DNA of 23,746 bases from Haplomitrium mnioides (taxonomy: Eukaryota > Marchantiophyta > Haplomitriopsida > Calobryales). Made by a program: the position numbers and the translations under genes. Shown here one piece after another: positions 1 through 7,995 of the stretch. The notes beneath the pieces are model-generated. The model searched no databases, was not told the origin of the DNA, and saw only the letters and a list, made by a program, of their open reading frames with translations. Position 1 is the stretch's first letter. Each line of letters starts with the position of its first letter. The stretch lies in assembly GCA_049999725.1 (NCBI GenBank), contig JBNGIS010020736.1, forward strand, positions 136,542-160,287. Direction: 5' to 3'.

Positions 1-257
1 ATTTCAAAAAACTATTTTAACAAATATTATCAAACTCTTATAGAACTATCTAAAGATGCAGTTTTGCTGTTTTTTTTGTAAAACGACAAATTTAAGCACT
101 TTTTGGAAAGAAAATAAAAAAAAACTGGAAAGATGAAAAAGAACAATGCTTTATATACTAACTTTTTCTTTTTTTTTTATGGCACCAGGCGAACCTACGT
201 GTCAAGAGCTCTACGAATAAATTTTTGGCGGGAAAAAGCGTTTTTTTGAAATTTAGC
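1..257. other. AT-rich upstream region, no gene seen
   Basis: No open frame or repeat that I recognise. The stretch is AT-rich with several poly-T and poly-A runs and leads directly into the TATA box of the broken gene that follows. It probably holds the distal promoter of that gene, but no specific element can be named. Confidence 0.5.
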
Positions 258-265
258 TATAAAAA
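258..265 (+). promoter_or_regulatory. TATA box of the broken ParB-methyltransferase gene
   Basis: TATAAAAA lies about 187 bases before the first plausible ATG (445). The intervening sequence is pyrimidine-rich, as plant 5' leaders often are. Position and sequence fit a TATA promoter starting transcription near 290. There is no direct proof of use; the downstream gene is broken. Confidence 0.5.
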
Positions 266-444
266 GAGCGTTGATGGAAAGTTTCTTTCCATTGTCGAGA
301 GTTCAGTTTTTGCTTTTCATTTTTTGATTGTTGTTTTTTTCTCATTTCCTCAGTTTTCTGCCATTTCCAACCCTTAGTGATTTTCCATTTTTTCTTCATT
401 ACATTTTTTACCTTCAAAAACATCTTTTCTTTTCTGTCTAGACA

Positions 445-798
445 ATGGCCTCTCAGTGAAATGTTTCTGGCTCTCCCAAACCAAAGCCTTATAGGTATTT
501 GGACGTTATAAAGACTCTAGAGCCTCTCAAATTGGACTGGAAATGGTTAGTCAATTACTGTTCCTTGAGAGACCCGGATCATCATCTTTACCTTTTTGCA
601 GGTGAAAATTTTAATTTGGGTCTAGTAGTCCAAATTACTATGATCCGAGAAGGGAAGAAGGCGAACATCGGGCTGCTTGTACATGCCCAGGACTCAATAA
701 TGTTGTATTTTGCAAATCGAAAGCGATTTGACTTCTTAGAGTACAAGGAGAGAGATTTATTTGCGACAAATCTACAAGCGTCAAAGGAAGATGGAAAG
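445..798 (+). pseudogene. Exon 1 of the broken gene: unrecognised N-terminal region
   Basis: The ATG at 445 opens a frame that meets a TGA at 457-459 after four codons, then stays open to a good splice donor (AAG|GTGAGT, GT at 799-800). The same frame from 499 would be called as a 118-residue protein, but its last part reads into the intron. The protein is mixed, with charged and aromatic stretches (for example LDWKWLVNYC, RKRFDFLEYKERD), and no signal peptide or membrane segment. I do not recognise the domain. The exon is exactly 118 codons, so splicing to 1170 keeps the frame. The TGA could be a CGA changed by C-to-T mutation. Its place upstream of a ParB-like domain suggests the N-terminus of a multidomain nucleic-acid-modifying protein. 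Confidence 0.6.
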
Positions 799-1169
799 GT
801 GAGTTCAAAAATAATTTTTCTTATTCCTTTTTCATTACTTAGTTGTAGCTCTTAGTATGTCCATGCGAGCATGGACTTTGAAGTCCATGCGCGCATGGAC
901 TCTGAGCTCCATGCACGCACAGACTTCAGAGTCCATGCAAGCATGGACTCTGACGTCCAGGTGCGCAAGGACTCTGAAGTCCATGCGCGCATGGACTTCA
1001 GAGTCAAGGCGTGCAGGGACTTCAAAGTCATGCGCGCATGGACATGAGAGTCCATGCACGCATGGACTTCAATGTTAAATGCACGCTTGTTTTTTCTAAT
1101 TTCTTGCTTTTCTTTATGTAAGGTCATTATTTTATCTAATGCTAAATTCTTTTCTTCCTTTTTTTTCAG
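799..1169 (+). other. Intron 1, filled mostly by a palindromic array
   Basis: Donor GTGAGT at 799 and acceptor TTTTTTTTCAG ending at 1169. The intron is 371 bp and phase 0; about 58% of it is the 24-bp array at 859-1074. The frame continues on both sides as one protein-like reading, which supports real splicing in the ancestor. Confidence 0.7.
859..1074. repeat. 24-bp double-palindrome tandem array A (about 9 copies)
   Basis: The unit alternates a GGACTTCGAAGTCC-like 14-bp palindrome with an ATGCGCGCAT-like 10-bp palindrome. Copies diverge but keep dyad symmetry, often as TCTGA/TCAGA or TTTGAA centre variants. Because 24 is divisible by three and the array is self-complementary, several frames on both strands stay open; the resulting 67-133 residue translations are artefacts of the repeat. 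The array lies inside intron 1. Confidence 0.9.
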
Positions 1170-1640
1170 TTCACTCAATTTCTTGCGGATTTTGTCGATT
1201 TGTATAATGAGGCAAAACAGATCGAGAGAGACTTCATCAAATTCGCAATTCAAATAAAAATTCTAAAGCCCAAGTAGGGCGTCAACATTCAACAGCTTGT
1301 GCTGCATTCGAGTGCGGCAACATTTTCGGTACACGCCATAGGGACTTCTTCGCAGAAGAAGAGAAAGGAGCCAAAATTAGGCAAGGCTCAGAAGAAAAAA
1401 AACCGGTACAGAAGAAAAAGAAACCAGCACCAGCACCGGCCGTTGAGGAGGAGCCAGCCCCTTCCGAATCTACAGCAAAATCAACTTCCTCAATGCCCTC
1501 GTCTCCAATAGCTCGAGGCAGGATTTAGAGAAGGAGCTGGAGCGAGTTCAAGCTCCTATGTCTAGATCGAAGAGGAAATCCCACAAGGGGTTGCGCACAT
1601 TTCAAGAAAGAGAGCAAGTAGATCCTCCGACAGCTTTTGA
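1170..1640 (+). pseudogene. Exon 2, first part: acidic/helical stretch and low-complexity linker
   Basis: Straight after the splice acceptor the frame reads FTQFLADFVDLYNEAKQ, a helical segment, to a TAG about 105 bases in. Protein-like sequence then continues in the same frame and, after an A-run near 1391-1399, in another frame with KKPVQKKKK and an AVEEEPAPSES segment, a typical Lys/Pro/Glu-rich disordered linker. A third piece near 1520-1655 (LEKELERVQ, FQEREQVDPP, TAFEED) is again in a shifted frame and ends at an A-run. At least two frameshifts and one stop make this non-coding today. The linker joins the N-terminal region to the ParB-like domain. Confidence 0.55.
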
Positions 1641-2050
1641 GGAGGATAAAAAAAATTAGGGAATCTGCAATCCAACGTTGCAGAGTCCGTGAGGATACCA
1701 TCACAATAAGGTTGGAAAACCTTAATTTTCCAAACCCTACAATGGACAACTGGGGTCCATTCCAAATTCAGAGATTGAACGAGGATTTTGTGGAGCTGTT
1801 AGCGCAAAGAATGCTGACCAACAAATATGTGGATTCTTTCTTTATCGTTGTTGTAGACATGAGGTGTGGTCTGAAAGATAAGTCAGAGTTTGACATCATG
1901 AACCCTGACACGTATCGTTATGAGATTGCTGGAGGCAATCACAGTGCTGCAGCAAGGCAACTTTTGATTACAAAATATGGAGCGAAGAATCCCGCTTTGT
2001 CGTTCTGCAACTGTTACGTCTACGTGGGCTTGACACCAACAGAGGCCTAA
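1637..2050 (+). pseudogene. ParB-like domain remnant
   Basis: This 137-codon open stretch contains the pattern I associate with ParB/sulfiredoxin-fold nuclease domains: a hydrophobic strand (FFIVVVDMR, about residues 65-73), then GGNHSAAARQLL at residue 99 onward (the family's G-x-H/R-R-x-x-A box), a strand CNCYVYV, and LTPTEA at the end. Past a poly-T run the reading resumes as AMDDNYD, matching the 'L-x-x-E-A ... A ... N' ending typical of the family. ParB domains bind or cut DNA and hydrolyse CTP in bacterial relatives; phage and mobile-element proteins often fuse them to methyltransferases. Catalytic competence cannot be judged. The TAA at its end and the poly-T run show that it is broken. 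Family assignment rests on motif memory, not alignment. Confidence 0.6.
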
Positions 2051-2600
2051 TTTTTTTGCAATGGATGACAATTACGACTAGAGGTACAGGCTTGAGATGA
2101 CCTCCATTCAAAAGTTTGAGTATTGGCATCAACGATTTGTGGAAAGTGGGATGGTTTCATCCCAAAAATTGAAAAGGGAGCTAGTGTTGGAAACCTTGGA
2201 GATCAAACCAAAGTCCACGCTCGAGAAGACCGTGACTTCTCAAGACAATTGGTTTCAGCTAGCATTTAGAAGCAGAGAGCTCTAGGAGTTACAACAGAGC
2301 ATTTTTTCAATGTGGGAGAAGAACCTTGTGAAAGGCCAGAATCCTAAGGCCAAAGGATCCCTCAGGATCAAAGACATGAAGTGGACGCCTTGGAGGTCTC
2401 TTCAGGGTCTTCCAGATGAAGTGAAGATATCAGTTTTGAAGCGGGTGGAAGCCGGAGAGCTTTCAATGGATGAGATGTCTTGGGAGGCGGAGAGATACAA
2501 AGTTTTGGCCATAATGGTGAAGAGTTTCTGTTCGGAGGTTTTTTGCAATTCCAAGGAAGAGGCTAGAGAGAAGTACCTTCTTCACACCAAAGAGTCGAAG
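2051..2600 (+). pseudogene. Exon 2, last part: central helical region of the gene
   Basis: Two open pieces (2097-2285 and 2310 to about 2600) follow the ParB-like domain. The first is Lys/Glu-rich (QKLKRELVLETLEIKPKS) and ends in a TAG. The second contains WRSLQGLPDEVKISVLKRVEAG and LSMDEMSWEAERYK, which resemble the helical segment that follows ParB domains ('L-x-G-L ... V-x-x-G-x-x-x ... A'). I would expect it to position DNA or join the ParB domain to the methyltransferase. The protein-like reading fades near 2600, where an intron donor must have been; the exact donor is not visible (GAAG|AT at about 2597 may be a mutated GT). Confidence 0.5.
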
Positions 2601-3030
2601 ATGGATTTTTTTTTATTCGAGCTTCGAGAAGCTTCTGATAATTCCTTTCTTTGGAACTTTAATTTATCATTTGTATTTGCATTTAATATTTTATAAATTT
2701 TTGTTTTTTTTTCGAAACCTATGGTCCACGTGCACCTGGAATTTGAAGTCCATGCGTACATGGACTTCAAAGTCATGGGGCAGAGGGACATCGAAGTCCA
2801 TGCGTGCATGGACTTTGAAGTCCAAGCGTGTAGGGACTTCGAAGTCCCTCAGCGAATGGACTTCGAACTCCATGCTCGCATGGACTTCGATATCCCTCAA
2901 CGAATGGACTTCAATGTCCCTGCTCGCTTGGACTTCGAAGTCCATGCGCGCATGGACTCTAAAATGTTTTAGTCTTTTAACCTTTCAATGTTTTTTTTAT
3001 TCTCTAATGTTTTTGTTTTGATTTTTTCAG
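2601..3030 (+). other. Intron 2 (donor unclear), carrying palindromic array B
   Basis: The acceptor is clear: GATTTTTTCAG ending at 3030. The donor is not. The interval is T-rich apart from the 24-bp array at 2724-2963. Coding-like sequence resumes after 3030 with a Lys-rich, then Glu/Pro-rich stretch. Confidence 0.5.
2724..2963. repeat. 24-bp double-palindrome tandem array B (10 copies)
   Basis: Ten units, each 24 bp, with the same design as array A: GGACTTCGAAGTCC centres alternating with ATGCGCGCAT or a CCCTCAGCGAATGG-type variant. It ends 67 bp before the acceptor of intron 2. Open frames across it on both strands (74-116 residues) are artefacts of the unit length. The palindrome centre TTCGAA is better kept here than in array A. 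Confidence 0.9.
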
Positions 3031-3587
3031 GGGGGCAAAACTTTCAAGCAGTAGCTAGCAAAGAAACTGACAATAGCTGCGAAAAGAAGAAAGAAATCTG
3101 GGGTCGAGGAAGCCCCCGAAGAACAAGACCAGCCTTCTACATTGGTCTCTTACCCTCCGGCTTTTCTTCTCCACTGCTAGAAGGCCAGAGAGTGGAAAGC
3201 ACGATAGCAAAGTGGTGCTGCATCTCTCACAATAGAAGGAGTTGTGAGAGATAAGGAAGAAGACTTACTGTCTTATGTTGACGATCTCAACGTGGCATTT
3301 TATCAAGTCCACAAGGAGGCCAACGTTTGACAACTGAAGGGCCTTGTGAAACCTAGGTGTTTCACTTTGGCTATTGCTGATATTTCTTATGGGTATAACC
3401 TAAAGGAATGCAAGCATGATGACTTAGAACCGTTTTCAAAAGATGACATTTTCGATATGGTATCATCTTTTGCGGCAATAACTACTTCAGAGTTTTGGTC
3501 TTTTGTAATCATACATTCCTCGCAGCAGTTTGGCATCGTCGAGGATGCCCTTTCTGAAGTCTGATGTGCAATTGATCACGACATCTA
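3031..3587 (+). pseudogene. Exon 3: methyltransferase N-terminal half with degenerate motif IV
   Basis: After a Lys/Glu/Pro-rich linker the frame reads KEEDLLSYVDDLNVAFYQV, meets a TGA at 3328-3330, and continues from 3346 as CFTLAIADISYGYNLKE. The DISY at 3379-3390 sits where amino-methyltransferases have the catalytic (D/N/S)PP(Y/F) of motif IV; the hydrophobic strand before it and the YGYNL after it fit. The following FSKDDIFDMVSSFA and FWSFVIIHSSQQFGIVEDAL match the helix and strand expected next. In active enzymes motif IV holds the target amino group; loss of both prolines would probably abolish activity. The exon ends at a GTGAGT donor (3588). Identification is by motif order together with exon 4. 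Confidence 0.65.
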
Positions 3588-3685
3588 GTGAGTTGTTCTT
3601 TCATTTTTTATTTTTTATTTTTTTAATTTTTATTTCTCTTGCATTTTCATTACAATGTTTGATGTGATTGTTTATCTTTTTGCAG
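3588..3685 (+). other. Intron 3
   Basis: Donor GTGAGT at 3588 and acceptor TTTTTGCAG ending at 3685, 98 bp, very T-rich. Unlike introns 1 and 2 it carries no palindromic array. Confidence 0.6.
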
Positions 3686-4300
3686 GGACAAAAGCAATAT
3701 ACATCATTCTGGTGGTCCCAGAATCGCATATGCCCATGAGTATTGGACGGTGGGCTACTAGACAAAAGAAGGAAAGAGGAGCATGCACCATTTCAACTTG
3801 CAAGCTTCTTCTGCAACCGGACTTCCTTGGCATCATATGCGGAGTGTTTTTAGCTCCCTGCAATTTCTGCAAAGCTTAAACATCTAGGAGATGATGCTCT
3901 TGTGAATGTTTATCAGAAGCCGCAAGCTCTGTACAATTTTTTTATCGACCATTTATCAACAGAGCAGGATTGGATCCTTGATCTCTGCTCTGGGTCTGGC
4001 ACAGGTCTTGTCTGTGCTCTTAAGCTAATGCAAAATTGCATCGCCATGGAATATGATAGAAGTCAGTATATTTATATTCCTCAGAGGGTTTTGGAGATGG
4101 CTTCCTTACCATCCGATGTGATTGAGTCACAGATAGTTTTTGCTTACCATAAGGAACTTGTTCCTCTTGGTACTGCATGTGCTTTTGGTGACTCTGTTTA
4201 ATATTAGGGATTGGAAAGTCTCGACAGAATTCTCTAGCGATTGCAGATGCTCAGCTTGTAAATTTTGATGAGACAGTTCCTCCCGAATAGGAGAGAGTCT
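3686..4300 (+). pseudogene. Exon 4: methyltransferase C-terminal half with motifs X and I
   Basis: The first part reads, in one frame, SNIHHSGGPRIAYAHEYW and then TVGY before a TAG at 3759; the longer open frame over the same bases (3655-3879) is a shadow. From about 3902 another frame gives YQKPQALYNFFIDHLS (motif X, the KP-x-x-L helix) and then DLCSGSGTGLVCALKL (3980 onward), the glycine-rich AdoMet-binding motif I, followed by CIAMEYD with the acidic residue that holds the AdoMet ribose. Motif order IV ... X-I is the beta-class order of DNA adenine-N6/cytosine-N4 methyltransferases. The frame runs to 4201; related sequence peters out by about 4300. Motif I is essentially intact while motif IV is damaged. 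The N6 versus N4 target cannot be decided. Confidence 0.7.
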
Positions 4301-4546
4301 GATGACGTATTTGTACACTTTGCATCAATAATAAAATTTATTTTTTCGAAATTTATTTTTGCCAAAGTTTCATCTTCTTGCTCTTTCAATCTATTACAAG
4401 TCTTTTCATCATGATTCAGTTTATTGCGCCTAAGAATAAGTTGACCCACTTGATAGCCTAAGAATGGTTTGAACGCAGCTACTAATCTAAGAATGATTTG
4501 GAGTGTTTGCACATTGTTTAGTGTCTTTGCACATTAAGGCTTTGTA
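4301..4546. other. Non-coding stretch after the methyltransferase remnant
   Basis: AT-rich sequence with AATAAAATTTATT near 4327-4340, which could have been the 3' end of the gene (AATAAA-type signal at 4329). No open frame that I believe. It passes into the 37-bp array. Confidence 0.35.
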
Positions 4547-4839
4547 GTTCTTGTTCGGATTCCCTATGCACTTAAGCTCTAAGGTTGTTGTTCAGAGTCC
4601 CTGCACTCGTTGGTCAAAGGGTTCTTGTTCAATGTCTATGCTTGCATAGGCTGCAGGGTTCTTGTTTAGAATCTTGGCGTGTTTTGGCTCTAGGATTCTA
4701 GTTGAAAGTCCATGCATGTATAGCTTCATTGTTCTTGTTCAGAGTCTAAGCACATAGAGGATTTAGGATTCTTGTTCGGAGTCTATGCGTGCATAGGCTT
4801 TACGGTTCTGGTTTGGAGTCTATGCTTGCATAGAATTTG
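4547..4839. repeat. 37-bp tandem array C with palindromic core (8 copies)
   Basis: Eight units of 35-37 bp, each starting GTTCTTGTTC and carrying AGTCTATGCNTGCATAG near the middle; CTATGCNTGCATAG is a palindrome related to the TCCATGCGCGCATGGA part of arrays A and B. Units are diverged (several lose the core). It lies just downstream of the methyltransferase remnant. Confidence 0.8.
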
Positions 4840-4950
4840 TTGGCTACGATGCTCAAAATCAGGTTTAAAGTCCTTACCCGACTGGACATTTACGTTTTCC
4901 TGTATTTTTTCTACCGAAAGATATATATTTTATTTCTTTTTTGATGAATT

Positions 4951-5050
4951 NNNNNNNNNNNNNNNNNNNNNNNNNNNNNNNNNNNNNNNNNNNNNNNNNN
5001 NNNNNNNNNNNNNNNNNNNNNNNNNNNNNNNNNNNNNNNNNNNNNNNNNN
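4951..5050. other. Assembly gap (100 N)
   Basis: Exactly 100 N, the usual placeholder for a gap of unknown size. The linkage and distance between the methyltransferase remnant and the gypsy element are therefore not certain. Confidence 0.99.
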
Positions 5051-5091
5051 GAAACTAGAACTCAGTAGCGGTTCTTGGTTCAAAGTAGCGG
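5051..5091 (-). repeat. Inverted copy of a motif from the right-hand LTR-like element
   Basis: These 41 bases match the reverse complement of 23599-23639 at 35 of 41 positions by hand alignment. It contains two copies of AGTAGCGG. It is probably the tail of an LTR-like sequence in the gap, opposite in orientation to the element at 21805. Confidence 0.65.
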
Positions 5092-5111
5092 CTATTAAAA
5101 GAGGAATTTAC

Positions 5112-5690
5112 TGATTTTTAATCAGTACCACTATAGAGCAAGATTATGGTGGTATAGAGGAGAAGAAAGGCCTGCAAAAGTATGAAGATTCAGGTTGCAA
5201 GAAGTTTGTACAGATTTCAGATGATGCAATGGTGGTATATATTCAGATTGAAGGTTTGTCGAGAGAAGACCGTAGGGTGGTGAGAAAAACTGAAAAACAA
5301 CTAAAGAAAGTGGGTGTTTTGAGTGAGGTAGAGACTATTAATGGTATATATCTAGAGTTGGGGGTGTATGATATTTCAGAGGAAGTATTGGAAGCGATTG
5401 GCAAGCTCAAACAAGGAAATCAAGATCAAATCGTACAACTACATTCTTGCAAGGTCTACTTAGTTATTACCAATTTTCTACAACATGAAGTTCAAGTGAA
5501 GACCAAGTATAAAACAGTAGACAAGAAGGTAGGACCTGTGGCATTACCTTTACCATTGGATTCCAAGTTACAAGAGTTACAAGCTTCCAAAGAGAAAAGC
5601 TTACGAGAGGTAGGGCAAATTGGTCACAAATTTACAGACGCTACACTTCAAGAGCTGAAAGTGGGGTCAAATGATTTTTTTTGCCAATAG
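5112..5690 (+). pseudogene. Gypsy-type polyprotein, region upstream of reverse transcriptase
   Basis: A frame open from about 5112 runs through the ATG at 5229 to a TAG at 5688-5690. The protein has IQIEGLSREDRRVVRKTEKQ, INGIYLELGVY and KYKTVDKKVGPVALPLP. The KYK-x-V-x-KKV-x-PV segment is a signature I associate with the region before the reverse transcriptase in a gypsy lineage common in basidiomycete fungi. No protease D-S/T-G or gag zinc knuckle is visible; the 5' part of the element is lost in the gap. Near 5676 a run of eight T shifts the frame: the next frame reads LPIEELEFQ for a few codons before the original frame resumes, so two indels compensate. Confidence 0.6.
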
Positions 5691-5696
5691 AAGAGC

Positions 5697-6600
5697 TTGA
5701 ATTTCAAAGAAATGTTGAGGAAACATGGGAAAACATTTGCTTTTACAATAGCTGAAATTGGGTGTGTTGATCCGGAGGTAGTAGCTCCAATAGTGATATT
5801 TATTGTTCCACATGCACCATGGGATTTACGACCTATTCCAGTCCCTAGAATGCATATGCCCAAGCTTATGGACTTGTTAAAAGAGAAGCTACAAATGAGG
5901 ATTCTTGAACAATCTTTTGCGCCATACTCGAATCGTTGGTTTATAGTTCCAAAGAAGAATGGAGAATTACAATTTATTCAAGATATACAGCCTGTCAACC
6001 AAGTTACAATTAGAAATACAAGGGTGGGACCTATAGTTGATGAGTTTGCTGAAGCTTTTGCAGGTAGAGCTATTTATTCCATTGGTGACCTCTATTCATG
6101 GTATGATCAATTCCAACTTATTATAAGGAGTAGAGATATCACCACTGTGAGAACTCCAATAGGGTTGGTAAGGATGTGCATTTTGCCACAAGGAGCAACA
6201 AATTCAGTTGCTCATATGATGAGTGGATGAATAAAGTGTTGTGGGAGTTTATTCGAGAGAAGACTATGCCTTTCTTGGATGATCTTCCAATCAATGGTTG
6301 TATGGAAAAAGGTAAATATGAGTCATTAAATCAGAAGGGGTGTCGTAAATTTGTTGCTGACCATATTTCTGATTGTGACAAGATCTTATCAAGGCTAAAA
6401 GAAGTACACTTAACCTTTTTAGGAGCTAAATCACTATTTGGAGTACATGAAGTGGTCATTGTAGGACATTTGTGTAGATGGTATGGACGAAAACCTAATC
6501 CAACTAAAGTGAATGCAATTCAAAGGATGAAAAGCACATTGACTTTGACAACTGAGGTGTGCAAATTCTTAGGAGCATGTGTTTTTTTATCACATATGGA
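5697..6600 (+). pseudogene. Gypsy reverse transcriptase remnant
   Basis: Reads VPHAPWDLRPIPVP, then APYSNRWFIVPKKNGELQF (fingers), IQPVNQVTIRN, and AEAFAGRAIYSIGDLYSWYDQ carrying the first catalytic Asp, then RTPIGLVRMCILPQGATNSV (palm motif). A frameshift near 6218 moves to the frame with MPFLDDLPI (6269 onward), where FLDD (6272-6283) is the catalytic Y/F-x-D-D box. The thumb/connection follows with VGHLCRWYGRKPNPTKVNAI. All three catalytic Asp are still encoded, but in different frames. GATNSV in the palm and the connection wording match the fungal-type gypsy lineage more than typical plant gypsy elements. The frame is lost again at a T-run near 6585. Confidence 0.85.
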
Positions 6601-7130
6601 TTCCTCATTTTGCACATATAGCAGATCCTCTTTATTCCTTATTAAGAAAAGGAAAGAAGTTCAGATGGGAAGAAAAACAACAAGTAGCAATGCAACAATT
6701 GAAGGAAATCTTGCCTTCACCACCTGTTCTTCAACAAATTTCATATGAAGGGAGTAAGCCAATAGTGCTCACAGTGGATACTAGTCTTATAGCTATTGGA
6801 TGGGCTTTGGGGTAGGATGATGAAGAAGGACAGCGGTATGTAGTGAGATTTAGAGCAAAAGTGTTGAGTGAGAGGCAAAGAAGTTATCCTCAAGTCAAAA
6901 AAGAGCTCTAGGGAGCGGTGACGGCAATGAAAGCTAAGAGAGAGTATTTGATTGGAGCACCCGTCATAGTGGAAACTGATTGCCTACCGCTACTTGGGAT
7001 GATTACCAACTGCACCACTCCAGATATTGCTATGCTGCGGTGGATTGCATATATCAAATCTCTAAATCCAACTTTCAAGCATATTGCTGGAAAACAAAAT
7101 CAGATTGCAAATATGTTGTCTAGAGCTTGA
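6579..7130 (+). pseudogene. Gypsy RNase H remnant
   Basis: Starts with the end of the connection (IADPLYSLLRKGKKFRWEE, QQLKEILPSPPVL) and runs into LTVDTSLIAIGWALG, the first RNase H strand with its Asp. TAG stops at 6813-6815 and 6909-6911 interrupt the same frame; between them SERQRSYPQVKKEL holds the expected Glu. After the second stop come IVETDCLPLLGMI with the second Asp and HIAGKQNQIANMLSRA, where the usual A-D-x-L-S-R has become A-N-M-L-S-R, a loss of the last catalytic Asp. It would cut RNA in RNA-DNA hybrids in an active element; it is dead here. Confidence 0.8.
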
Positions 7131-7284
7131 TTTAAGAAGGAGGAAGAGATGATCAAAGACACGGAGTAGATCGGTACTTCAGTTTATTCTCAAGCTTAAA
7201 AATGTGTAAGTGTTTATCAACTTCACTTCAGGGAGGATTTGTATGAAGGTGAATGGTTAGAAATTGGGTATTATCTCAGCACTT

Positions 7285-7995
7285 TAACAAAAAAAGTTGG
7301 AGTGGAGTACTGCTCAGTTTCAGCAAATCAGAATGAAGGCTTATCAGTACTTATTGCAAGATGGTTATCTTTGGAAAATGGCTAAACGTGAGAATGAGAT
7401 GCCACAATGAATTGTGACACAAATTAGTGAATGAAAACAACTATTGAAGGAATTTCATGAAAGCTTATGGGTTGGACATCGAGGCATCTTTGCTACTCAT
7501 GCCAAGCTTAAGGAGAGGTATTGGTGGAAAGGTATGTACAATGATGTGGTTTCTTTTGTGGAGGCTTGTCTAACATGTCAAATATATTCAGAAATTTGTC
7601 ATAGAGATGGTTTGCATCCTACTTATCTGCTTGCCTTGCATTATAAATGGGTTGTGAATTTAGTCACCATGCCTATCGGAGTTTGGCAGAGACGCTACTT
7701 AGTTTTAGCAAGGGAGGATTTATCAAATCAAGTCGAGGGTAGGGCCTTGCGAGTGAAAACAATAGAGGCAATTTGCAGAATTTTGCTTGAGGATGTCATT
7801 TGTCGCTATGGATGTGTGGGGAAGATTACAACGGATAGAGGAGAGTTAGATGCTCAAGAAGCAAGAGAATTCTTTGCTCAATGTGGGGTCAAATTGGCCT
7901 TTACTATAGCTTACAACCTTGAAGAGAATGCGAAGAGTGAACAAGAGCATCTACCCATCATTAAAGCTCTTGTGAAGGCTTGCAAGGGCATCTAA
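7285..7995 (+). pseudogene. Gypsy integrase remnant
   Basis: A linker (FQQIRMKAYQYLLQDGYLWK, from about 7315) with TGA stops at 7408 and 7432 leads into the HHCC zinc-binding region: H5, H12, C42 and C45 counted from the codon at 7444, in FHESLWVGHRG and CLTC. The catalytic core reads KWVVNLVTMPIG (first Asp changed to Asn at residue 72), KITTDRGELD (second Asp, 131) and NLEENAKSEQEHLPI (Glu 166). With one DDE residue lost it is inactive. The E-N-x-K-S-E-x-x-H-x-P-I wording near the Glu resembles the fungal-type lineage. A frameshift near 7985 ends the frame; the correct reading continues as SKWPRLLPFAQWPNRTTHS. Confidence 0.85.

Noticed and set aside
835-1253. Open frames of 73-133 residues on both strands with Met-His-Ala-Trp-type repeats
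   Set aside because: They follow from a self-complementary 24-bp unit (divisible by three) inside an intron; no independent coding evidence.
2691-3021. Open frames of 74-116 residues over array B
   Set aside because: Same cause as for array A.
3655-3879. 74-codon frame over exon 4
   Set aside because: The protein-like reading (HHSGGPRIAYAHEYW) is in a different frame; this one is a shadow.
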